Shown here: positions 35,814-47,436 of the stretch, piece after piece
Layout: the number at the start of each line of letters is the position of its first letter
Position numbering within the stretch: position 1 is the stretch's first letter
Source of the DNA: Pontederia crassipes
Lineage: Eukaryota; Streptophyta; Magnoliopsida; Commelinales; Pontederiaceae
Reading direction: 5' to 3'
DNA length: 64,000 nucleotides
NCBI GenBank assembly: GCA_030549335.1
Contig: CM060188.1
Coordinates: 65,540,696 to 65,604,695, forward strand
Notes under the pieces: model-generated
Told to the model about the DNA's origin: nothing
The model's database searches: none
What the model saw: the letters and a program-made list of their open reading frames with translations, nothing else
Made by a program: the position numbers and the translations under genes

Positions 35814-36570
35814 GTCGAGACTATGTCGATCGATGTTCAGGTTGTTAAATCGGTTGAACGATCAAGAGAAGAATGCGTCCAGAAAATGTCAAGACTATAC
35901 CAGTCGATGTTTCGGTCGACCAGACAGCTCATGAAATCACAGATATGCCGCAATGGTCATATCGATCGGTCGACCGGCCCATTAATGCGATCGACCAGTC
36001 ACAGTGCCAGATGAACAATAACAGCTATTTTTCAAGGAGAAAATTGTGGAATAATTTTTAGATGAGATTCTCACCTGCGGAAGCCTATAAAAGGAGTGCC
36101 AAAGCATGAAAAAAATCATCCAAGCAAACAAGATCATTCAAAAGTTCCTTTTAAGTTCTTGAGCCCAAATTTGCAACTTTGAGTGTGAGAAAATTTTGTA
36201 AAAGAAGAGAGTTAGAGGGAATTTTTATTCTCTGATCTAGTGAAATTGAGAGCTCGTTATAAAAGAGGAGTGCCTTGACTCTTGAGCGGAGAAGAAGGTG
36301 TATAGTGTAAATAGGGTTGTTCTCTTCCCACAAGAAAAGAGAAAGATAGTGGATCTCTGACGGTCTCGAGTTCGAGAAGTCGGAGCGGGGACGTAGGCCA
36401 AGGAGTTGAGGCCGAACCTCGTTAACATATCGTGTCTCTCTGTGTTTGCTCTCTTACTCATTTTCTATTGTTATTTGCTTGTGATTGTTTTTATTGACTT
36501 TCCGAAAGTTATTTTGCGAAAAGATTTTTAACATCAATTCACCCACCTTCTTGGTGCTTTCGATCCTACA
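35814..36570 (+). repeat. 5' LTR of copia, 5'-truncated
   Basis: Ends TTTCGATCCTACA before the primer site. TATAAAAG lies at 36086-36093 inside GCCTATAAAAGGAGTGCC, identical over that block to the other copia LTR. U3 (35820-36000) holds GATCGGTCGACCGG palindromes. About the first 250-300 bases of U3 seem to be missing compared with 19981-21129. Confidence 0.78.
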
Positions 36571-36585
36571 ATTGGTATCAGAGCA
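36571..36585 (+). promoter_or_regulatory. Primer-binding site, initiator tRNA-Met type
   Basis: ATTGGTATCAGAGCAG right after the LTR end, matching the complement of plant initiator tRNA-Met. Confidence 0.9.
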
Positions 36586-36624
36586 GATTGCTCTTATTTT
36601 TGAGATTTAAAAATCTTTAGAACT

Positions 36625-37907
36625 ATGACATCAAGTGGATTCAATTTTTTCGAAGGTCAATCGATTAATCGTCCTCTGCTTTTTAATGCATCAAATTTTG
36701 CATATTAGAAAATTAGGATGCAAGCATACGCGTGTTCCATTGATATTGACATGTGGGATGTCATTCAAAAATGTTTTGATTTACGTGGAAAATCTCCTTT
36801 GGAAGGCTAAAAACTTGATTGGAAGGCTAAAAATATTTTTTTATTGTGCTTTGGATCCAAGGGAGTTTAATCGAAATTCTAGTTATTCAAGTGCTAATGA
36901 AATTTGGAAGAAACTTATCATCACTCATGAAGGAACCGATAAAGTTAAGAAATCTAGATTGAATATTCTAAATCACCAATATGATTCTTTCAAAATGCAT
37001 GAAAATAAATCTATAAATGAGACGGTCGTTCGTTTTAATAATATTGTAAATGGTTAGCCTCTTTGGGTGAGCCAAGAACTAACTCTCAAAAGGTAAAAAA
37101 ATTTCTCAGGTCTCTCTCCTCCAGATAGCATACAAAGAGGACCGTGATCAAAGAGAAGGATTTGAACAAATTAAATTTTGACGATCTTATAGGTTCACTC
37201 TCAACATATGAGATCGGAATCAAGGAGGATGAAAAAGCAAATGTTCCAAAGAGAAAATCTCTAGTATTGAAAGCAAATAAAGATGATGAAGACACAAGTG
37301 AAGAAGATGAAGATCTTGATGAAAAAAAGCTTACCCTATATGCAAAAAAGCTTAACAAGTATCTCAAGTTTGCTAAACAAAAGAAGAAGAATGACTTCAC
37401 CAAGGAAAGATCATCATCAAGCAAGAATCAAATAACTTGCTTTGAATGTAAAAAGGCTGGACATTATAAAAATGAGTGTCGAAATTTGATCAAAAAGGAA
37501 AAAGATGGAGAAAATTTAAGAAGGAAGAAAAAAGCTCTACTTTATAATTCTTAATTGAAGAATTAAAAATGAAAAATAGTACACTAAGATCATCATGTGA
37601 AAAACAAAATGAAGGATGTGCATGCTTGAACAAAGAAATCAAGAATCTAAAAGATGAACTTAAAAATTTTTCTAGTGGAAGTAAAATGTTAGATGTCATT
37701 CTTAGTGGATCTAGAATGTCTTCAAATAAAAAGGGACTTGGTTTTAACTCTTTTGGAAAGAAAAATGACAAAAGAATTTTATTTGTTAAAGCATCCCATA
37801 GTAACACACAATCACATATTACCTATTTTCACTGTGGATATGAAGGGCATTATTCTTATGATTGCAAAATTAGAAAAGAAGTAAATAAAAGGATGAAGAA
37901 AATTTGA
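36625..37907 (+). pseudogene. copia gag with two zinc-knuckle regions
   Basis: ATG at 36625 starts MTSSGFNFFEGQSINRPLLF, interrupted by stops. Capsid blocks DWKAKNIF and EIWKKLIITHEGTDKVKKSR follow. The frame 37144-37554 carries an acidic/lysine-rich stretch and a clean CCHC knuckle (CFECKKAGHYKNEC). The frame 37569-37907 has a coiled-coil-like segment and a second knuckle in which the first cysteine is lost (YFHCGYEGHYSYDC). This protein would form the particle and bind element RNA. Several frameshifts make this copy inactive. Confidence 0.82.
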
Positions 37908-37959
37908 GTTTCGAAAAGGACCATTTCTAACCAAGATGGACCCAAGGTTTGGTACCAAA

Positions 37960-39403
37960 AAGACGGGATTCTCAATTTCTTTCTTGTAGGGAGCCCTAAA
38001 GCATAATGATGATAAATGGTATTTGGATAGTGGGGTGCCCAAGACACATGACCGGCGATGCATGAAACTTCATCACATTGAAAAAGATAAATGGAGGAAA
38101 AGTCACTTTTGAAGACAATAGCAAAGGAAGAGTAATAGGTATGGGTAATGTTGGTAAGAATGACAAATGTATTTGGAAAATGTATGGTTAGTTGAAAACC
38201 TAAAACATAATTTAATTAGCATAATTCAGTTATGTGATAAAAACTATTTAGTCAAATTTGAAAAGACAAGTATTTGATATTAGATGAAAACAATGAAGTT
38301 TTACACATGGGCTTTAGATAGAATAATGTGTACAAAATTGACTTTGATAACTTGAAAAATGAAAAATGTCTTAGTGCTATGTATGATGATATAAATTTAT
38401 GGCATAGAAGATTAGGACATGCAAATTATAAATTACTAAATAAATTTTTAAATCATGAATTGGTTAGAGGCTTGCCTAAGGTTAAATTTGAGAAAAAACA
38501 ATGTTTGTGATTCATGCCTTAAAGGTAAACAAACCAAAAGCTCATTTAAATTAAAGGGAGTCATTAGTACAAATAAATATTTGGAACTTTTACATCTTTA
38601 TTTCTTTGGACCAATTGATGCAATAAGTTTAGGAGAAAAAGATATGTTTTTGTGATCGTTGATGATTTCTCTCGTTTCACTTGGACTATTTTTCTTGCTA
38701 GTAAAGATAAAACAATAAACATATTTTTAAAATTTTAAAAAGAATTCAAAATGAACTTGAACAAAAGATTTAAAAAATTAGAAGTGATCATGGAGGAGAA
38801 TTTGAAAATCATAAATTTAAATTGTTTTGTGAAGAAAATGGAATTATTCATAACTTTTCTACTCCTAAGACACATCAACAAAATGGAATAGTAGACAGGA
38901 AAAATAGAACTATACAAGAAATGGCTAGAATAATTTTAAATGAAAGAAAATTGTCAAAGTATTTTTGGGCCGAGGCAATAAATACATCATGCTATGTTCT
39001 TAATAGGATTCTAGTTAGGTCTCTTGAGAAGAAAACTTGCTTTGAAGTTTTTTATAGAAAGAAACCAAATATTTCTTATTTCAAAGTTTTTGGTTGCAAA
39101 TGCTATATTTTGAATATCAAATATAAACTAGGAAAATTTGATGTCAAATGTGATGATGGTATTTTTCTTGGTTATTCAAGTACAAGTAAAGCCTATAGAA
39201 TGTATAACAAAAGAACATTAGTTGTGGAAGAGTCTATTAATGTTAAATTCAATGAGACTAATGATCTTTTTATGAGCAAGCAAGCACATGATGATGAGGA
39301 AGAAATAGTTGAAGTGCAAAGACAACTTGATGATGTGCAAAATGAGGACTTAGAAGAAGCTAAAGTTGATACTTCAAATGTGAAAGAAATGGAAGAACCT
39401 TGA
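37960..39403 (+). pseudogene. copia protease and integrase
   Basis: Protease DSG is visible near 38015-38035 (WYLDSGVPKTHD) and ENLKHNLISIIQLCDK near 38198-38245. The pre-integrase domain is at 38328-38510 (LWHRRLGHANYKLLNKFLNH), with CDSCLKGKQTKSSFKLKG after it. Integrase core: first aspartate in VIVDDFSRFTW, second in RSDHGGEFENHKF, then QQNGIVDRKNRTIQEMARI. The catalytic glutamate, normally in V-E-R-K-N, reads V-D-R-K-N here. The 193-codon frame 38822-39403 is otherwise intact through the integrase tail (KVFGCKCYILN, GIFLGYSSTSKAYRMYN). Confidence 0.88.
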
Positions 39404-39419
39404 ATCGAGGAGAGCCAAA

Positions 39420-39694
39420 TCATTCCAAGAAACTGGAGACATGCCTCACCACATCCAGTTGAACAAGTTATAGGTAATATAAATGAAGGTATAAAAACTA
39501 AAAACTCTTTGAAATATCTATGTGCTTTTTCGACATTTCTTGCTAACTTTGAATCCAACAATATACATGAAGCACTTGAAGATTCAAATTGGATAAATGC
39601 AATGCATGATGAATTAAATAATTTTGAAAGAAATCAAGTGTGGAAATTTGTGAAAATACCCAAGGACCATCCCATTCAATGGTTTGAAATATAA
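39420..39694 (+). pseudogene. copia reverse transcriptase, N-terminal fragment
   Basis: The frame 39509-39694 and the bases before it read ASPHPVEQVIGNINEG, then [20 protein letters not shown] and [14 protein letters not shown], the start of the copia RT domain. The match ends at about 39690. The rest of RT, RNase H and the 3' LTR are absent, replaced by organelle-like DNA. Confidence 0.85.
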
Positions 39695-39705
39695 AAAAGA
39701 ATTGC

Positions 39706-39798
39706 CCATTTTTGGATTCCATTTCTTAGTACCATGACCAAAATGAACTCCTGCTTCCATCATCTCTTCCAAATTGATGTTCCAATATCTTCTTGTCA
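39706..39798 (-). pseudogene. rps2: Plastid ribosomal protein S2 N-terminal fragment
   Basis: ATG at 39798 (minus strand) opens [20 protein letters not shown] and continues [11 protein letters not shown], the conserved start of chloroplast ribosomal protein S2. The plastid protein continues with APYIS, but here the similarity stops after KM. Only about 31 of some 236 codons are present, with no promoter evidence, so it is a nuclear fragment. Confidence 0.85.
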
Positions 39799-40054
39799 TT
39801 TTTCCCCACATAATCCTTAGAATGGGATTCCAACTCAACACCTTCAATTGAGATAATGAAAAATTATTTCACTTTTTTAGTTGGAACCTTGTCGGAGTTG
39901 AAGAGACGTATCCAAATAACATTCGCAGGATCCTGAGGAAAAAACTTTGTTTCCACCGAGCTAAAACAAAATGTTGATGGTTCTAGCAAACTAAAACCAC
40001 CTTTTCTAGCTCATTTTGCTTCAATTTTCCTTTTACAACACCAAAATTGAAGAT

Positions 40055-40102
40055 CCTTCCCTATTCATTGCGGGTTGGTTATTCGTCAGTACAGGTTTAG
40101 CT
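40055..40102 (+). pseudogene. psbE: Plastid cytochrome b559 alpha subunit fragment
   Basis: Encodes PSLFIAGWLFVSTGLA, the conserved membrane segment of PsbE, a photosystem II subunit that binds heme. The next plastid residues (YDVFGSPRP) are replaced by unrelated sequence, so both sides are cut. Sixteen codons is short, but the match to a highly conserved segment is exact by recall. Confidence 0.72.
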
Positions 40103-41389
40103 TCAGCCACACGAATTTTTGATATTCCTTTTTATTTCTCATCAAACGCAGCTTTGCCCCGTCAGAATCCCCTCTGCACACTGCCAGCCCCTCTTGGACT
40201 GCCTAAGGGCATATCGGTTGAAGTAGATTCTTCCTAGTTCAAAATGATCAATATGTAGAATCGGAATATTCTGGATTAATTAATTCTGAAACTCAAGGAA
40301 AATTGGAAAGGATTGTTAAAGAGATAAGAGGGAATTTGAAAGGGATTGGATTTAATTGAGTTGTTATGATAGGAAAATAATTAATCCCGAATTTAATTAA
40401 ATATGAGAAATTATGGGGTGATAAATTGTTGATGGATGACCAAGATGGATTCTAAAAGAGTCCAAGGCCTAATAGAATTGAAATCCCAAGCCTACATCTA
40501 TAAATAGGCATTAAAGGATGGCTGAAAACCCCTTTTCAGCCAAATAGAATTCTATCCCATGAGCCGCTCTTTTCCTCTCATTTGCACGTGAACTAAGGCA
40601 CCCCCAGAGCACGCGCTAGTTGACTTCAAAGCCGGCATATAGGAGAAGAATATCCAGGTGGTGCCATGAGTTTTGGAACATGGACAAAGAGAAATCGCCG
40701 ACCAAGGTTCGGTGCTCGATTGTAGTTGGTTTTTCAGCCAACTTTGGATACGCAGGAGGAATTTCTATGTCGTTAGTTTTTTGTCGAGAATTTATTGATA
40801 TATCGTATGCATTGATTAGACATTGTATGGAAGAGTTATGATGGTCGGAAAGTAGCGTCGGAATGCACTTCTTCGTCGACGGCAGAACCCAGCCCGGGTT
40901 CTGCTGTACCCCACCCAGATTCCATGTAATTTGGACCGAGTTGGACTCGAAACCGGATCGGGTTGTCCAACTCGGTCCAGGTTCCTATTGGCCCGGCCGG
41001 GGTTTTGCTTCGGCGCGATCGTGATTGAGGGTGAACCGGCCGACCCGGCCTAGGTTCACCATACACCTGGCTTGGGTTTGCCCTGGCCGAGGTAATTTTA
41101 GGCGTCTCCGAATACGGCCCGGGTTCTACCTAGCGCAGGCCGAGTTCTAGGGACAAATCATAATTTTGAGTATTTGTTATAGATAATTGAATAGCTATTA
41201 TGGTTAATTACTCGTAACCATCTATAACTATAATTGTTAACAGATTTGATCTCATCACACTCTTCATATCTGAATTGAGATTATTGATCTTATTGTCCTA
41301 CTTGATTTTTTGATTGACCATAATATTGATCCAGTAGTTTTTCCCTGATTGGATCATTGTTTAACCTAAATTGAATTGTTAAAGATAGG

Positions 41390-44201
41390 TGATCACTAGA
41401 TGATCACAATAGGTTTTTATCCCATTTTAGATGCATTTCACCCATATCGAGCCCCTATTTTGCATAACTTTTGGCCAATTATGTTTGGAATGCAAGGATT
41501 ATGATAACTAGTTGATCTTTCTCATTTTATACTTGATTTCATATGCATAGAATCTCTGAATTGCCAAAATCCATAAATATGTCAATTCTATGCAAAGTTA
41601 TCATTTCAATGTGCAAGTTATCATTTTTTTCTATTTGAGCTAATTTCCAATTATTGTCTTGCCCTAAATCCACTACCATCATGAATGAATCATATTTCAA
41701 CTTGTGCAAAATTATCAATCCATTTCACAAGTTATCATTTTTCAATGTCAAGTTATCATTTAAGGGCAAAACTGTCATTTCGATATGCAAAACTATCAAA
41801 TCTGCACAAAGGCATTAAGCAATCACTAAAACACTGTCTTAACTCATTGCTGTTCAAATTTGATCTCATTTGGATAACCACAATAAAAGTTATGACAAGT
41901 TATCATTTTAGTGGCTAAAAGTTGTCATTCCGGGTCACTAAGTTATCAACACTATGAAATCCTATTTACATTTGATTTCTGACCTCATTCACTTGCCACA
42001 TTAATCCTTTTGATGCCTTTAATGCCTTGAATCACTTTTATTTGGATAATTTTCATGATTAGTGCAAAGTTATCATTTTCGGGTTCCAAAAACCATTTGT
42101 TTTGATTTTGGTTTTCATTTCTGCACAACACTAAATCCTATTTGATGTTTGAGCTGATCCTAGTAGCTGTCCTCATCCTTATTTGTTTATTTACTATTTG
42201 AGGACTTTGATGTTTGGTGTTCTTTCTCTTCTAGCAGGTGAATGGAGCTGAAAAAAGGTTGGAAAAGCAAAGGGGACCACTTACTTTTTGCTGTCCAAAA
42301 GCTGTCACAGCAGCTAGATTTTCAGACCCTGGACAGGTGGCTCACATCAGAGGCTAAGGAACATTTGGATGCTAATTTAAGGGTGATTAAAGGCCATATA
42401 TAAGCTGAAGAAACTATGGAATAAAGGGAGGTCGGCCATTGCATGGAGGAGCAAGAAAGAAGCTGATAGGGCTGATTGGAGCTGGAAGGAGCTGAAGTGT
42501 TGTTGATTTCTGGAGAACAACCCTCAAGCCAGGATGATTTGCCTCTGTTCTTCACTCTATTTTGTATCTAACATTGTAATTATGAGGAGCTAAACTCCAT
42601 GTCTCCTAGGATAGGATAGTAGTCTAGATTAGTTGTGGATGGATTAGGGACAAATTTGATTTCCTGCACTGAAATCTGATTTCTGGTTTTACAATTCTGA
42701 TTTCTAAACTCATATGAATCTGTTCTTGTCATTGCAAGATCCTACTTGTATTTACAACTGAGAGGTTGTCCTTTGATCCATTCTTGTTCAGAAATGAATC
42801 AAGAATCAATGTCAAGTTTCTAGATTCAATTCCAATTAGAATATGAATTTTCTGATTTCTGAAATCTGATTTTCTTGATTTTTGAATTCCTGAATTGTTG
42901 AAATATGTTTTCATCATTGTGGAACTCTAATTGAATTAATAGCTGAGAGGTTGCTTATGGTTCTATTCTTATTCAGAAATGAATCAAGAGACAATGAAGT
43001 TTCTAAGGTTTCAATCCATGAATTATTGCAAACATTATAACTTGTCATTGCTGATTTCTGATTTCAATTCTGATTTCCTGAAATCTGAATTCTGAATTGC
43101 ATTTCTGATTCTCAAAATCCGATATCATTGTAAGACCCCTGATTTTTTAGCAGCTAAGTAGCTAATCCTATGGTTTCCTCCTTGTTCAGAAATGAATCAA
43201 GAGACAATGGTACTTCTAAGGTTTAATTCACTGAATTGTTGCAACTCTTAATGTTGATTTCTGAAATTCCTTTGTTGATTTCTTGAAAATTCTGTAGGAC
43301 TCTTCTTTGTTATTGTAACCTTTGATTTCATTTGATCACTGAGAGGTGAATTAAGGTTATCTTGCTATTCAAAGATGAACCAAGAAGCAATTGCAAGTGC
43401 TGAGTTCCATATGCAATTGAGTGCTATTTCTATCCAATCCTTTAGTGAAAATGTGGATTTCATTTGAATTTACAGCTGAGAGGTTGATTTAAAATCCTCT
43501 TGTAGTTTAGAGATAAATTTGCACTAATATTGGACTGATTTCATCCATGTTTAGTTGATTGAAGCATTTCCCTCATTTTCAAAGTGCAAATTGAAAGTTA
43601 TCATTTCATATTTCACTAAATTACTGAAATTCAGCAAGGAACTAAACTTTTGAACTTAATGTTGACTTGATTTCAGTGAGGACCTTTTCTAATTCAACTT
43701 ATCTAATCAATCATATGAGAATATGATGATTAGTTCTGGTTTATATTGCTGTGATAACAACCCATTTTCAAGTTGGATTAAAATTTACACATATTGATAA
43801 CTTGTTCCATTCCATCCATAATTAAATTAGATGAACCCCAACTCCTAGGAGAACCTTCCTCATTGATAGATAAACCCTTTGAGCCTCTAGTTTAACATTT
43901 ACAATTCAGTTTAGATAACTTTTCAAAAATTCCAAAACAATTATCATTTTAGTCCTTTTTAGAAATCGGTTTTAACTTTCTTACAAATTCTTGGATTTTT
44001 AACTTTAGTTAAGGCTAATCTAGATTGTTTAGAGAGTCTTAGGCTTCAAATCACTATGGATACGACATTTGGGTAGACTACAATTGACATGTATACTTGC
44101 AGTTGAAAGTGAATTAGGGAGTTGAATAAAAAATTTGAAAAATCTGAAATTTGACCCAAAAATCAGCAAGTTATCACTACACCCCTCAGTATCACTTATC
44201 A
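41390..44201 (+). repeat. Solo LTR of 2.8 kb with perfect target duplication
   Basis: Begins TGATCACTAGATGATCAC and ends CAGTATCACTTATCA. ATAGG is directly repeated at 41385-41389 and 44202-44206. TG...CA ends plus a perfect 5-base duplication and absence of any internal domain identify a solo LTR. Near the 3' end, GGATACGACATTTGG...TATACTTGCAG (44058-44101) is the LTR-end motif shared with other families here. A second, rearranged copy is at 59568-60481. Confidence 0.88.
42660..43530 (+). repeat. Irregular tandem repeat inside the 2.8-kb LTR
   Basis: A module with CTGAGAGGTTG, TTGTTCAGAAATGAATCAAG and CTGATTTCTGAAATC words recurs about five times (TTCAGAAATGAATCAAG-type anchors near 42787, 42972, 43186 and 43370; a degenerate copy near 43475). 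Spacing is about 140-220 bases. It lengthens the LTR well beyond the usual size. Confidence 0.65.
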
Positions 44202-46538
44202 ATAGGTCTTTAGGATAAACAAGATAAAAGATGAAAATTGCTGTGTCTCCATGTTCTCCGATTATCTCTAAGCTCCCTGGGCCATATTGATATTGTTATG
44301 GATATTGTATGGGGCAGATAGTGTATCTAAAGGTATGAGACGTCATCCTTTAGGGAAGCTATGGTTGTCCTATGATGGTCATGGTCTCCCACCATCACAA
44401 AGCTATTGTTAGCACTATTATTGGGGGGTGGCTTGCCGTGGTTTGATCCCCCACTAGCATACATGAAAGAGACATGGAGTTTCCCCTAATTGATCGAGCG
44501 CTCCCTATTGAATCGGATAACTCCAAAGATCAAATTGAATCGAATTAAATGGAAATTGAATTGAATTGAATTAAAATAGAATGGAATTGAATCGTGGTCA
44601 TTCGGATCCTGGCGTAGACTGACTTTGCCTCCGCCCATTGAATTGAATAGAAATTGCTATTGGTTGATGACCATTGATATTGATAATAGAATTAAAATTT
44701 ATTAAATTGGATCGTGCCATAGTGATCAGGTATAATTGATAATTATTATTGATTGGTCTTTGACCTCTTTCCCTAATCCCTTTTATTGATTTATAGCTTT
44801 ATTGAATTATTGATCTATCACTTATTGAGCTCTATCCTACCATATTGATCTCTCTAGTGCTCTATTGTTTATCGTTTCATATCGTTATTGATTTATTGAG
44901 CACTTTTGATTTATTGTATATTGTTATGGCTAGATCCTACGTAATGAATATTTTTATACTCATGGGTCTTCCCCTACATTTGGATTCATGCAGGTGAGAT
45001 GATAGAAGATGGTGATGTAGGTGGTCAAGCTCAGTGATAGAGTTGTTGTACATGGCGTAGGATTAAGTCCTACTAGATTATGGATTAGATATTTCTTTTC
45101 CGCATATTTAGTAACGTGGAGTCATGAACGTTTCTAGCTCCTTGACATTATAGATTGTTAGACGATCTTATTATTATTTCGGCATTCTATAGAGTTTATT
45201 TTTCGCAAAAAAAATTTCATATAGAATATTATAGCGCCTTCGGGACGACTCTGAGAACGTGAAAGTCACGTGGGTCTCGGGGCGTTGCACTTCTTATCGT
45301 ATAACACCTATAAGATTAAAAGAACTATAAGAGCATTCCGATGATGTTTGTATTCAAATCAAAACTTTGAATTTCGGACTTAATCTTCAAGAAGAAAGAT
45401 ATGTTCCTTAGTTGGGCATCAATTATAGACGTCTAAACTAAGTGATTGTGAAGAATATTTATCAAGAATGAGTTACTTTCTTATGAACTACAAGTACTAC
45501 TAGATTCTCAAAAATGACTTTAAGATATGGATACCATTAACTAAAGTTAAAAAAAATGGTATATCTCAACCTTTATATACATGGAACTCGATATGATCAT
45601 TATGAATTTTTTACCATCAAACCACTCATAAACTTATGATCTCTCAATTCCGAAGGTCGTGGACATCATGAGAGATATTTAAACACTATTTCACAAAATT
45701 ATTATGGGAGAAATAAAACTAAGAGCCAAATTATGCGTGAGTTTTGGGTTGATTTCATGATATTAGATCATGTCAATTCTAAGAAAAACAAATCATGTCC
45801 TGTATGATCATCTGATATGTCTGAATGACTTTGATCAATTATTTATCATGCAACCTTTCTTCCTAATATAGAAAGAAAGTATGATGTGTTCCCTTGTCTC
45901 CAATCTAAGAAAATATGAAGTAATCATTTTATGATTGAGTACGAATAAGCTGGTTGATTGAAACAAGAACTTGTCACATAAAGAATAACTAGTTTGCATC
46001 TTACATAAAAAAGGAAATGCAAAAGATAAGAAAAGTCACATCCTAAGATATTGTGTTATAAAATTTTTGCCAATGAGACATTATGAAAAATATGATGAAA
46101 GGATACTTAAAAGCCACCATTCATAGTTTTGTATTTAACATACATTGGATTACTTATATGTATGAGAATCAGATAATAGATATGTATTACATCATTGTTA
46201 TTCTAATTTTAACAATCAAGTCTTTGGGTTTGAACACTATATTTGTTCGACTCTTTCAAGTGATTACGATTATTCTAAATTTGTGAATAACATACATATG
46301 AATTGACTTTGAAGCTTAATTATACAAGATTGGGATTGATCCAAATAAAACATGTTGATTGAAATATTAAAAAAAAGAATAAAGTATAATTATGTTATTA
46401 TGAATAGTCAAAATCAATTTGCAAAATGTGCTATAAATAATATAAGTGAAAAATGAATATAATCATGAAAACTTTATTGATATATATGAATGATCCTTAA
46501 TATGCAATTAGAAATTACTTGTGTTGGATGTGTAGATA

Positions 46539-46998
46539 ATATAGTATGAGTTTTCTACTTCGGGTTTGAGAACACCAAATCTTAACAAAATTATACGGGA
46601 TATTAAAGATTTTGCGGGGACAATTAGTAAGAGAATAGATTCTTGTAATCCTATGAAGACATTATGAGATGTGTATATTAATAAGAAATGGTAAACATAT
46701 AGAAACAAATAATAATAGTAGACTACGTATAAGGTAGGAAAATCAACCACCAAATCAATTTAGTGTTAATATAGTATGAGTTTTCTACTTCGGGTTTGAG
46801 AACACCAAATCTTAACAAAATTATACGGGATATTAAAGATTTTGCGGGGACAATTAGTAAGAGAATAGATTCTTGTAATCCTATGAAGACATTATGAGAT
46901 GTGTATATTAATAAGAAATGGTAAACATATAGAAACAAATAATAATAGTAGACTACATATAAGGTAGGAGAATCAACCACCAAATCAATTTAGTGTTG
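46539..46998 (+). repeat. 230-bp tandem duplication, nearly identical
   Basis: The units 46539-46768 and 46769-46998 differ at only a few positions by eye (for example GACTACGTATAAG versus GACTACATATAAG, and GGAAAATC versus GGAGAATC). Identity this high beside heavily mutated neighbours points to a recent unequal exchange or slippage event. Confidence 0.9.
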
Positions 46999-47436
46999 AA
47001 ATTGATACCTATTGATATGGTTTAAATTATATGATGATCATTAAAGTAACATTGTCTAATTTGAATCATTATAAGTAATTTTGAAATCACTATGAAACCT
47101 TGAATTGCTATTATCGATATCAGAATTATTGTCAACTTTCAACCCATAGTTGTCAAACAACATTCATCTTTATACATTTTGAATCGTTGATGATTCTTGA
47201 TTAGTTGTTATCGATTGCAATTCCTCATATTTGAGTAGTGATTTTTAGCTCATCATATCTCACTTAGCGCGATTGATTAACTCACCATTGTCACTTCTCT
47301 ATGAGTGATAAATGATTTTCTATTTCAGACTTTAGTACGTCCATTAATTTTGGAAGTTTAAAGAGTCGTGAGAAAGCTTCTCGAAAGATTATTGGAGTGA
47401 TGCATCCTCCAGCCATTTATCGAGAACTTTAATTGG

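Larger units (their letters stand above)
35814..39694 (+). mobile_element. Ty1/copia element, truncated at both ends, plus strand
   Basis: LTR part 35814-36570, initiator-Met primer site 36571-36585, gag, protease, integrase, and only the first few dozen codons of RT before organelle-derived DNA begins. It is related to the gag-only copia at 16825-21129 in gag, zinc knuckle and U3 palindromes, but more complete. No 3' LTR is present. Confidence 0.82.
39695..40240. other. Mosaic filler with plastid-derived fragments
   Basis: A roughly 0.5-kb patch between the broken copia RT and a gypsy LTR. It contains the start of plastid rps2 (minus strand) and a short piece of plastid psbE (plus strand), genes that are not adjacent in plastid genomes. 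The segment 39850-40040 and the part after 40102 are unidentified. It may be nuclear plastid DNA or plastid DNA that passed through the mitochondrion. Confidence 0.65.
40241..45288 (+). repeat. gypsy LTR (chromovirus-like), split by a solo LTR
   Basis: TATAAATA at 40499-40506 is followed by leader sequence with CCGGGTTCTG/CTCGGTCCAGG words. After the inserted LTR (41390-44201) the sequence resumes at 44207 and ends with ACGTGGGTCTCGGGGCGTTGCA at about 45268-45288, like chromovirus LTR 3' ends (GGGCGTTACA). The start is uncertain because filler DNA precedes it, and no primer site is recognisable after 45288. Confidence 0.5.

Noticed and set aside
40836-41066. Arginine/proline-rich minus-strand frame
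   Set aside because: It falls in the GC-rich leader of a gypsy LTR on the other strand.
46508-46983. Two near-identical minus-strand frames (81 and 86 codons)
   Set aside because: They are the same chance frame in both halves of a 230-bp tandem duplication. No domain, and the second is open only because the first is.
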